From contig NC_084773.1 of NCBI RefSeq assembly GCF_028858725.1, forward strand, positions 2,346,350 to 2,410,349: a stretch of 64,000 bases of DNA. Direction: 5' to 3'. The stretch comes from Colius striatus (lineage: Eukaryota > Chordata > Aves > Coliiformes > Coliidae). Below, in pieces: positions 39,801-51,800 of the stretch. The position numbers and the translations under genes are program-made. Position 1 is the first letter of the stretch, and each line of letters begins with the position of its first letter. The notes beneath the pieces were generated by a model, which was given only the letters and a program-made list of their open reading frames with translations, did no database searches and was not told the DNA's origin.

Positions 39801-42800
39801 TGAACTGAGAGTAATTGTAAATCGAATGTTTGCTCAGATCTGGTGGGATCTGTAAGCAAATAGTGGTTGGTGGACATTTCTGAGAGCACTTGGGTTTGCT
39901 CTTTAGGGTAGGTTGAGCACCTGAGTAGCTGCTGTTGAGAAGCAGAGACTTGTTTGCAGTTGAGTATTTTCTCAAGAGCAACCTTACCTTGTAGCCACAG
40001 GAGGAAGGCAAGACAAAGGTTTCACAGCTTCCCCTCCTGCAGCTGCACCCTTTCAGAGGAATCTGTATGGTGAAGTCCTCTCAGCCAGGGCTGTTTGCAG
40101 TCTCTGTGTTCTGGGATTCCCACAAGCCTCAGCTGCCCCAATACTTTCTTCTGAATATGTATTGCTGTGCCATACACAGAGGAGAACAAGTTCTGCTAGG
40201 TTCTTCTGTGGGCTTTTGAGGTAAATCTCTGTAACTGGTGATTTTTGTCTGCAGGTGAGTAGAACTGAAGTCTCAGAGTGGCTTCTATAGATAGTAGGAA
40301 GAGGGGAACAGGTGCTGTGGGAAAATCATTGCTCAGTATTTGAATGGCCCAACCAGACTAAGCAATGGGGAGCTGAAACCTGGGAACTGATTTTGCTGTA
40401 ACTCTTTTTTCCCCTGATAGGTGATGTAGAACACACAGTGCTATTGCAAAGAAAATTATTTGAAGAGAGTCAGCCAGCACCCAGCTGTATAAAAATCAAA
40501 GCAGCAAAGGCATCCAAGGTGTGGGAAGAGTCTTCAGCTCTTGCTCCTGAAGGTATAACATATGGAAACTGGAACTAGCTTATGGGTGAATGCAATGACA
40601 CTTTGAGCAATGGGTGAGCAGGAACAGGACTGAGGAATCCTCTGAGGGGACAAGGTGTTGCAGGAAAACTGAGGGTGTTGTAATTAGAATGAATTGAAGA
40701 GATTCAGCTGTCTTACAGGATGCTTTTAAGGAACACCAGAAAAAAGCATCAGGGTTTTATACTGCTTCATGTTTGTCAGTGATTGTGTTAACATCTAGAG
40801 CCATGACTAGAATAAAAGTTCCCACATTCCTGCTCTTTGTCTGCTGGTGGCAAATAGCTGGAATCCAGATGGAGAAGTATGAGCTTATTCCTGACCTTGG
40901 TGGGATCCCAGTTGCCTCCAGTTTTGGCCTTGCCTTGAGAACCTGCTGCAATTCTGCCACAAATGACAGCAGAATCTGCCCTCGTGTCCAGTTCTCCATC
41001 TAGCAGCAGTGTGTTTGTAGCTGCATCTTCTTAAACCCTGCTGCTAGCTTTCCTTGTCCCTTCTGGAGCCCTGCTCATGGTACTGGGCCAGAGAGCTGTG
41101 GTTTATCTGCACCTGGGCACCATGGGGCACAGCTGAGCAGAGGGCTCTGCTGAAAGCACACAGAAATCTGCACCTGGAGATCATGAGGGTTACAGCTCAC
41201 AACAGTCAAGAGCAAATGAATGAAAACTTAATTAATGAAAATCAAAACAAATACATAATGCTGAGAATTCTGAAAAAAAAGTGGGTTTTTGGCTTGCCAG
41301 CTGGGCCACCAAGGTTAGTGGAAACCTTTTGTGTCATTGTTCTGTACTTCGTTTTTCAGTCTCCTCAACACAGATAACAACTTGATGTGTTACAGAATGT
41401 GTTGAAGCTGAGGAAGCAGAAAGATACTTTAGCAATGAGTGTTACAGAGCTCTCTAGGAGGACTTCAGTAATTCTTTTGCTACACCAGGATTACTGCTTG
41501 GATGCTTTGTGAGAAATGACACCAAGACCTGCATTGTGCAGGAGGAAAAAAGCCAACAGCTGAAATGTTCTTTCCTTGAGCAACACAATGACCAGTAGTG
41601 TGCTACTTGGGGCAGCAGGTCATGGCAGAATGTGTTTCATCATCATCTGAGGCCTTGAATGCTTGTATGTACCAAAGGGCTGAATTCAAGCAGCATAGAC
41701 CTTGTGGTTTTAAATATGCTGCTTTTAGGCAGTTTACTGTTGTTTCCATAGAACCTTTTAATGAATAAAACCAGTCAAAAAATGCACTAGGAAGCAATTA
41801 TTTGATTTTGGCCTCAGTAACTGTGTGAGAATGCAAACAAAAATGTTTGATTTCAGTTTGTCTGTCTTGGTTATTCTCCTTTACTTTAGATTTTTTTATG
41901 ATGAAAACAAAACTAACAGCTAGATCCTCCCTCTGCCTTCTGGCTGTGATTTTGTCACATCTGGCCAAAGGTTTAGATAGAATTATCCCAAGGGAAACCT
42001 TGTTACTGCAGTAAGGTACTGGGGATACAACAGATAATATGGTTTCTTCCTACATCTGCATCTGATGCAGGGCTGCTGACATTGTGTTGGGGAGCACTGT
42101 GTCACCAGCTCTAGTTAGTTCTCTGTTTTAACTAAGGATTAATGACATGCATAGTTGAAGTAGATTAATTCCTGGTGTAACGAGGCTGGCAGAATGGATC
42201 TGTGTTTTGGTAGCAGTGCCATCTAGTGATAGACCCAGAGAGGATCAATGGACCAAATCTTGAAGTCTGCAGAGGTAGAAGGTGTGTTCAAAGAGATGCA
42301 GGGCAGGAACACGGCTTAGAGTTCAGATGTCTGGAAAATCATCATTCAACGTTTGGCCTACCTGTTAACCCATTGTGTGTTAAGGAAGAAAGGAATGTCT
42401 TGCAGTTTGCTTTAGGTTTCTTTTCACTGACTTTGAAAAACTGTGTGCTATTTGATGTAGTGGTACTTGTGCTCTGTGAGACAGGTAAGTTGTTGCAGTT
42501 TCTCAGTACCCTGTTTGTAGCCTAATACTGCATTACTCCATCTTTGCTATGTCCAGGTAGTGGCAAATGTTGTTGTTTGTTGTGGGGATCGTATTCAGCT
42601 ATTCAAGTGCAAATTCTCCTTGCCTCCATACAATGCTTGCTCTAATCTCACTGTAATTAAGGCTAGTACATTGATAGGTTAAATGTTGGGTGATTAACAC
42701 TGAAATCTGTGACTGTAGCATGGTTCTGTTGTGTAATCCAATGACATTTGGAGGCAGGTGGGTGTACTATACCATATTTCTGGCACACATAAAGTGGTGA

Positions 42801-45800
42801 CTCAATACCTGGATATTTCTACACATTCTGTAAGAGATCTGGACACTGGTAACATTGTGAGCATTTGCTGGAATAGCAATTGGAGCAGTTTATTAGTGTT
42901 CCTAATAATTCCTTCATTCCTGTGTGACCTGATCTAGGTGGGACCTGCTTTGACAGGGGGGTTGGACTAGATGATATCTAAAGGTCCCTTCCAACCCCTA
43001 CCATGATTAAAACACATAAGCAAAAGTAGTGTACTGTTTCTTATACATGCAGTCTTTCAGGCATTAAGATATGTTACTGACATCAGTACCTACTTAAATA
43101 CAGATAGGACTTGCAGTGCTAGCAAAATATAATTAGTTGGATATTCTCACCTAATTTTAATGACTTGTTAATTCTTAATTGCAGCATAATAATTATTATG
43201 GAACTGTTTTTTCTCAGAAGTAAAGTATAACTATCTCATTATGTTTTAGTTTCTCTGCATGATCTCTCAAAATCCCTCAAAAACCATTTGATTTTATAAG
43301 TTTTAGGCTTATTCAAACTCATCCTTGACTTGGAGACAGAGATTAAATGGATCATGCTTTTGAGTTACTCGCATGAGTCTTCTCACCATGTTTTCCTAGA
43401 GCTTTGCAGGTGCATTTTGTTAGCCTTACTAGAGCTCTCAAAACATAAAAGTACTTAATAATAAACTTAACCTGTTTTAATTCATCAGCAGAAACTGATC
43501 TGAGTGGACTAGCAAGATCTGATTGTGGTTTGCCACATCCGTCAAGGACAGATGACACCTGCACAGCGAGGTAGGAATGTTGTGCTTGCACTGGGAAACG
43601 TTTGTGTGTTAAACTACAGCTGAAGATTTGGAGTTGTTTTTCAGTACCTATTTTTTTAAGCATTTCATAATTCTGCTGTGCTTTCAGAAGTGGTTAACTG
43701 CTGCTTTTTGCACTCGTGTCTCCTCATTATAGGAAAGGAGCAAATGCATCAAGATGCCCTTTAATCACAGATTCATAGAATGGTGGGGGTTGGAAGGGAC
43801 CTTTAGAGATCATCTAGTCCAACCTCCCTGCAGAAGCAGGGTCACCTAGATCAGGCTGTTAATAGTATATTTAGAGTGAAGTAGCTGTTTGTGATAGAAT
43901 GACATAAAATGACAGACTTTGCTTGGCTTACTTGTTGGTGCCTGTTTTTTCTTCTCTTCACTCGTACCTTTTCACTTCAGATAACTTGTGGGATAAGACA
44001 GTGTCCCTGAGACTGGATAGAGGAGGAACTGGGAGTTATTCTGCTGCTAGTTGCTCAGCTGAAAGTGTTAGGACGTGGCAAAAGTGCAGAGTGGTGCTGT
44101 TCAGGGTACCTCCTGCATTCTGAAGGTTGAAAGTAGGGTCAACGCTAACAGTTGCTAGCAGAGCAGGCTTTGCTGGCATGTGAGCTCAGTGCATCAACTC
44201 TCTAACTATGAATTTGTATTGGGTCAAGTTACCATGAGGTCATTTTCTGAGGCAATGAAAGTAATCCTGAGTTTATCCTGCTGTGGTAGCATAATTCCCT
44301 ATTTGTTCTCTTCTGCTTTTAGGAGCAGTTATTCACTGTTTGGTTTAAGAAGTCATTTGTTTTAATAGTTTTCAGTGGTAAAATTCTTAACAATTAGCAC
44401 ACAACTCTCTGAGGTTGTAGAAAAGGTTAGAGGGTTCAGGGCTTGAGAAACTAACAGCTAAAAAGAATCACATTTGCTTGGGCATTGTTTGTAATGGAAA
44501 CAGGAATGAGTCATGGGTAGGGTGTATCTCAGATACATCACCCAGAACGTCACCTAAAAAAATATAAACTCTTAAATGACTTTCTCAAGGTTCCTGTTGT
44601 GTCTCCAAAGAATGAGTTGGTGATAGCACAAGAGAACAAATCCACTCTGTTCTGTGGTGTGCTTTCTCCTTCCTCTTGTTGCCCAAACTTAGGAATTTCT
44701 CCTGATCAAGATTTAGTCTGGTTGTTGTTCTGCTCGAAAGGTAATGACACTGATGAAAGGGCTCTTAGTGCCTTCAGCACACACTGATGAACTGGGCTTT
44801 GCAGGTGAATGTTGCTGGGTGTTCTGTGTGTCATGAGAACAGCAGCATTTCTGGTGAGTGTGTCTGCAAGTGAATCTTGCAGCTGCTGAAAGAGAACAGG
44901 CATTTGTAGACATGGATAAAATGTAGGATGTTGAATGGAAATCCAAAGTCTTTATTTCAGATAGTTCTCATTTAAGTGCAAAACCATGGTTAAGAAAACC
45001 CCATTCTCCCAGCTGGCCACCTTGCTTTAAATTCCCAGCCTGTATTCTTTTCAGCTACTGAATGTGTTCTTCCCAGATAAACCAGTTTAGATGTGGCATG
45101 TCCTGTACTACCAACGTCCAGGTACAACATATAGCAATGATCTGAGGACAGAGGCAACAAATCCTTTATCCAAGAGACTGAAAGTGCAGTGAGGTTCAGC
45201 TCTGTTAAACAGCCTTTTCTGGTGCTGCTGAAAATGATTCTTAATCAGAAACAATAGTATGTCACATTCTTAAGGGATGTGTGCACTTCAGGAAATAAAA
45301 TGTGTGGTGTCTTGTGGAGAGCCATTTACTGCAGTGGCTGATATCACAAAGCCTGGGAAGCTTGTTAGTGCTGAAACTAGGTGACAGCATTCCTACCTGC
45401 ATTGTCTCCCTGAGAAGGCAGTTGCTCCTGTAACAGAGTAAAACTGTATGAATTGTGGCCTTCTGGTCTGTCTGTAGTTGTGCTGCAGGGTATACCAAAT
45501 GTGAACAGTCATAGAACAGACCTATTGCTTATTCTTCTGAAACCAAAACACTTGTACAGAAAAATCTGTACATTAGAAGGGCTGTGGGCAGTAGGTGGAG
45601 AGAGATTTTTCTCTCCCTCTGCTCTGCCCTTGTGAGACCTCGTCCAGTTCTGGGCCCCTCAGTTCCAGAAGGACAGGGAGCTGCTGGAGAGAGTTCAGTG
45701 CAGGGCCACAGAGATGATGGAGTGGAGCATCTCACTTCTGATGGAAGGCTGAGGGAGCTGGGGCTCTGCAGCTTGGAGAAGAGGAGCCTGAGGGGTGACC

Positions 45801-48800
45801 TCATTCATGTTTACAAATTCATAAAGGGTGGGTGTGAGGAGGCTGGAGCCAGGCTGTGCTCAGTGATGGCCAATGATAGGACAAGGGGCAATGGCGACAA
45901 GCTGGAACAGAAGAGATTCTAAAGAAGCACAAGGAGAAACTTCTTCCCTGTTGAGGTGAGGGAGCCCTGGCAGGGGCTGCCCAGATGGGCTGTGGAGTCT
46001 CCTTCTCTGGAGACATTCAAACCCACCTGGATGAGTTCCTTCTCTGTCAGAGGGGTTGGACTGGATGATCTTTCCAGGTTCCTTCCAACCCTTGACATTC
46101 TGTGATTCTGTAAATCTGTAAGGAAGATGTTGTATGTGCTACAAGCTGTTTTACCTTTACTTTATGCATCTCTCCAGGTACTTACTTGGTCTCTTACTCA
46201 AAAGACTGTGTACCCTGTTGATATCCTTTTCTGATCTCTTTACATTTCTAGTCAGGCAGTTGAGCATTTTTACACTTGGAATGACTTTTTTAATTTGAAA
46301 AACTTGTCTCAGTGGCACCATGGCATGGCAGGGGTTTGTCTTGTTCCATTTTCTGGACTTCTTAAATAACTTCAGGTCTCTTTAATGTTTTCAGAACCGT
46401 GACATTTGCAAAACCCAGGTTTCTGGATGAGGCCCAGCTTCTGAAGCAGAAAGCAGCGTCTGGTTCTCCAGGTAATTCAGCTTCAAAAGAAACTGAGAAG
46501 GATGATATGGGAATTCTGCCATAGGGAGCAGATAAAATGGCCACTACAGATGGTGAAATCCAAATGGAGCTGTGGACTAGATTTACAAGGATGGCTATGG
46601 AAGTCTGTTTATGTTTCTTTAAATGATTTTCTTGTGGTTATTTTTGTTTTGTTTTCTTAAGAATTCAAGATGAAAACAGATTAGAAAAGAGTGATGGGAG
46701 CTGTTACTCTCAGCTCTGCCATGAGCTTTCTGTGTCTCCTCAGTCTCTTCCTTTTTTGATTTCCTTAGCTAGCAGTGTGAAACAAGGATGATGAAGGTCT
46801 CTTTCTACCTCTTGCAGCATTCCACGAGGGAAGTGATGGATGTTTGCAAGGGACATGGGTGTGCAATGATGACATTTGCACACCAGAGTCATGTTGGAGC
46901 TCAAACAACTGTTCCACCTGTGAAATGAACAAACTATTGTTTCCTATCACTTGCACCGCTTTTTCTCCTAGAGGCCAGGTTTTGATCTGTGGTTTAGAGC
47001 CCATTTGTATTTCCAGTGCTACTTCATGATGTTAAGTGAAAAACCACAGCGCCAGTGAGTGATGTTCTCTCATGGGTAGCTCACAATTGATGAAGGCCCT
47101 GTGAAAGATGAGAGGAGATAACTGCTGCCACAGCCGACACCAGAGCATGGTTTAACTCAACCATGCTCAACAGCATCTTTGTCTGAGGAAAGCCAGCATG
47201 ACATCACAGGGCTGCAGCACCCATTGCCCCCAGCACACATTGTAGGAAGCACATTTGCTTGTCAATAAGCATCACTGGGCATGAGTGGTAACATTCAGCT
47301 GTGGTATTGTTCGATCACAATAAGCGAATGCACCAATGGTGGCAACCCAGTCGTTACCTGACAGCTGTTTTGTGCTGCTGTGGCAGAGTTTGGTGCACAG
47401 AGCTTTGGTGGACAGACCTTTTGAAGAGCAGTAAAGAAAACATGAATGCCAAACAAGGTGTGCAGAGACATAGATGGGAGTTCTCTAAGCACACAGACAG
47501 TGGTAGGCAGCTCGGGGTGTGTTTGAAGAGCTTCACCCTGAACCTCATCCACTGTCTTTACCTTCTGGCTCTGGTTTGGTCTTTCTTTCCCATGACTCTG
47601 GAGACCTGACTTATGCCATCAGTTCTACATGATTGTCTCTCAATCTTCCATGGGAGGTTGGACTAGGTGATCTCTAAAGGTCCCTTCCAACCCTACCATT
47701 CTATGAATCCATGAGCTATTTCTTTCAAAACTGAGGCAGCTCATTTACAAGCTTTCCATAAACACACAGTTTGTAGGGAATTCTGTGTGGGTTATCCTTC
47801 CAGTTGAGTGATACATTTGTCCTTAAAACATTCTACCATTCCTTTTACTATAGGAATAATAATAAACCAGCAGCAGTAATATTTCTGCCCTTCTTTTAAG
47901 TTGCTGTGTTTACTTACTGCATTTTTTGTCATGCTTAAACTACTCATCCTTAAATTCTGTGCTTGCTTAGTTAACTGACAGGACAAAGCTGAAGAAAGGA
48001 TTTAGATACTTGAGAATGGGACTGACAAGGCTTTTACTGGTTGGGTAAAGAGGAGAACTGGGTGAAAGCAATTGGGGAAATAATTACTCAGCCACTAGGA
48101 AAATGACAAATAATAATGAGTTTATCTTCATGATATCCTTGTGAGGGAAAGGAGAGGCAATATTCCTGTTCTGTAGATGTGGAGTTATAAAACACAGCTT
48201 TCTGGAAACAATAGAATACATATCACAGAGAGTACTGGCTGTGTCATAATGCATAGATGTGAGGAAAGAGTAGTAAGGTGGCAAAGAGACATTTCATGTT
48301 GGTAATCCCATAACTTCTAATGCTTGCTGTTGCAAGTTTAACTTTCTTGTAAAGTAGAGACTCTATATTTAGTGTAATGGACTGTGCAATGGAATCATAG
48401 AATCATAGAATGGTGGGGGTTGGAAGGGACCTCCAGAGATCATCCAGTCCAACCCCCCTGCAGAAGCAGAAGTCCAACCCCTCACCTAGATCAGGTCACA
48501 GAGGAACGTGTCCAGGTGGGTCTTGAAGACCTCCAAGGAAGGAGCCTCCACACCCTCCCTGGGCAGCCTGTGCCAGGGCTCCCTCACCTCATAGTGACAG
48601 AGTTCTTTCTTATATTTAAGTGGAACTTTTTGTGTTCCAGCTTCATCCCATCACCCCTTGTCCTGTTGCTAGATACCATCAAAAAAAGTGCTGCCCCAAC
48701 CTCCTGACACCCACCAGTTAGATATTTGTAACTATTAATGAGCTCCCCCCTCAGTCTCCTCTTCTCCAGACTAAACAGCCCCAGGTCCCACAGCTTTTCC

Positions 48801-51800
48801 CCAGAAGGAAGATGCTCCAGTCCCCTGAGCATCTTGGTGTCCCTGCACTGGCCTCTGTCCAGCAGTTCCCTGTCCCTCTGGAGCTGGGGAGCCCAGAACT
48901 GGACACAGGACTCCAGATGAGGCCTCAGCAGGGCAGAGCAGAGTGGGAGCAGAACCTCCCTGGCCCTGCTGCCCACACTCTTCTTGATGCCCCCAGGCTG
49001 CCATTGGCTTCTTGCCCACGAGGGCACATTGCTGCTCATGTTCAGTTTGCAATACTGCCCTAAGCTGGTGTTCACATCTGTCTCTAAGGATGATGCTGAA
49101 TTATGCCACCTACTGCAGCCCATTTGAAATAGTTTCTTTGATTAATTGCAACAAAATGTCTTTCCTTCTTCCTACTCAGTCTAACCCTGCCTTCCATCAA
49201 CAGGTGGAAGAGGTTCTGGTCCTAAAAGAAACATTGCTGCTACTATGGCAGAGAAACCTGTCATTGCTTCGCTGCAGTTAGATGTCATGCCTCTCCTCGC
49301 AGGTATTGTTCTGTCAGGGAGGGAGCAATGTGCTGGGTGTACCCCTTGTCTGCTTCTCTGGAGCCTGCCTGATGGAAACTGTCTTGAAAGATCCCCAGGG
49401 AATTTCATGGTTTGGATAAAAGCTGTGTGGTTAAGACAGATTGGGCATTTGGTATTCATCTGGAGGATGCTGATGTGTGTTCAGAGGTCTGTATGCTCTG
49501 AAGGGCAGAGCATCAAAAGTAACTTGATGCTGTAGTTCTCCTTCAGCATGTGCATCTCAGTTCTTGTGTCCTGTTTGATTTAGAATGTGTTGAAAATGGG
49601 ATGTTGGTCAGAGCACAGTGGGCTATTTCTGTCGTTTTCTGACTGTAACTAGATCAACATTCATTATTAATACATGTAGTCCTATTTTTGTGTAGCATGA
49701 GTGAAATATCCCCTTTGCTCTGTGCAATATGTCATGCAGCATGGAACTCAGCTGCTGAGTGTGTGGGTGTGGCAAAGCTGCTGGCAGAGAAGCCACCTTG
49801 TTTAGGGGTGCTTGTTTCCCTGTAAGGAAGAGTTTCATTTGGATGAAAAGTCTCTGAACTGCCTTAATTTTTGTGTTTATGCTGTGTGTTTGCAGCTTGA
49901 AACAGAAATAGACTTGTGTGCTTTCAGCAGTCAGCCCAAGCAGAGCTTCTGACACTGCTTTGAGGACTGTGTTCTTCCTCCTGTAAAAGATAATATTTGA
50001 AACAGATAAAACAACACTTTTGGTTTGTTTGAATACAAATTCAGTGGAGGTTTGTAATTAATGGCATCAAATATAGGTGCCTTGGTGGGATTGCTTCTAT
50101 AATGGCATTTCATCTTCTGTGTTTAAAAAGGAGAAGAATCAGTGATCTGTCGTCTGACAGAGAAGAGTCTTGAAGTGTTAGATGCTTACATGGCCTTCAC
50201 CGTGGAAACACCCCTTCTATCTGAAAGACAAAGGAGTGAGCTGAATCCCCTGATTATAAGGATTAAATCAGCTACCTGCCTCCCAAACACACCCCTGCCA
50301 ATAGAAGTGCTGCAGGTAACACATCCCACCACTGAATTCCCTTGTCACCCTCAAGTAGCTTTGTATGGGCATGGGCTTAAAGGTAACTTAGAGAATGGGA
50401 CTGAGGATATTTCCTGACAAACACGTGGCCAGATTAGTGGCTGTGTGATCACAGGCACTGGCAGCAACACAGCAACCCCTGTGTTTTCCAGGGACAACAA
50501 TTGATGTATAGTCATCCCAGTGTGATTTCTGGATCTTGGTGAGAATATACAGGTTTTTGGTCTTCTGTTTGTACATTTTAGGGATGGGTTAGGAATGATG
50601 TTCTCTTTGCATTTTTGTCTTAAAAGAATGCTATTTTTAAAAAGGCCCTTTTCTGAGTGTCATACATTGTTAATGTGAAAAGTGAAGTTAAGGTCAAAGA
50701 CTTTGGATTGCAGGAGCTCTCTTTTTGATCCTCATCTGAGGTGGAGTTAGAAGGGAATAGTGTGTGAAGGATCTGCTTCAAATTGCATCAGTCTGGTCCT
50801 TAACATTAGTAGGATGTTTTCTTGTTGCAACATTAATAATGGAGACAAAACCACTCTGTCATTTGTAATGTAATTTGCAGAGGGATCATGGAAGTTTTGA
50901 CTCTTGCCAAGCAGAGTACTGGGGAAAAGGAACCTGGAGGTGCTGGTGGACAGCAGGATGAGCATGAGCCAGCAATGTGCCCTCGTGGCCAAGAAGGCCA
51001 ATGGCATCCTGGGCTGGGTTAGAAGGGCTGTGGGCAGTGGGTGGAGAGAGGTTCTGCTCCCCCTCTCCTCTGCCCTTGTGAGACTGCATCTGGAATATTG
51101 TGTCCAGTTCTGGGCCTCTCAGTTCCAGAAGGACAGGGAGCTGTTGGAGAGAGTTCAGTGCAGGGACACAAAGGTGCTGGAGTGGAGCATCTCCCTTCTG
51201 ATGACAGACTGAGGGAGCTGGGGCTCTGGAGCTTGGAGAAGAGACTGAGGGTTGACCTCATTCTGCCATGGTATTGATGGTTGCTTACATGGGGGAACTG
51301 CAATGAATACTGGGGAGTGAATCTCCCTGTTTGCCTCCCTGAATTGGTAAAAAAATGGCTAATAATGGAGACCATATAGTCCATTCCCTATGGTATCTCT
51401 GGATATTTCCTGACTTCTAGCTGTAGGCATTTAGTTTAGGCCTTGAATCCTACAGATGAATGCACAGGAAGAAACAAAAAACCTCTAGGAGCCATTGCAG
51501 CCCCCAGCATGCTCCTTTAATGGTCTAGAAACAGCCATTGCAGCCCCCAGCATGCTCCTTTAATGGTCTAGAAACAGCCATTGCAGCCCCCAGCCTGCTC
51601 CTTTAATGGTCTAGAAACAGCCATTGCAGTCCCCAGCCTGCTTCTTTAATGGTCTAGAAACAGCCATTGCAGCCCCCAGCATGCTCCTTTAATGGTCTAG
51701 AAACAGCCATTGCAGTCCCCAGCCTGCTTCTTTAATGGTCTAGAAACAGCCATTGCAGCCCCCAGCATGCTGCTTTAATGGTCTAGAAACAGCCATTGCA

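Noticed and set aside
41396-41460. Candidate CFAP92 exon after a tgtgttacag acceptor ([18 protein letters not shown])
   Set aside because: The frame is right after exon 4, but there is no GT donor before the in-frame TAG, and exon 4 already joins exon 5 in phase.
44611-44740. Candidate extra CFAP92 exon (acceptor tgttgtgtctccaaag, donor gctcgaaag before gtaatg)
   Set aside because: Borders look good, but exon 5 leaves phase 2, and in that phase it hits a stop after three codons, whereas exon 5 joins exon 6 perfectly. The peptide is also unremarkable.
48584-49123. 179-codon minus-strand frame
   Set aside because: It lies within the CR1 copy at 48391-49060 and is a relic of LINE sequence, not a host gene.
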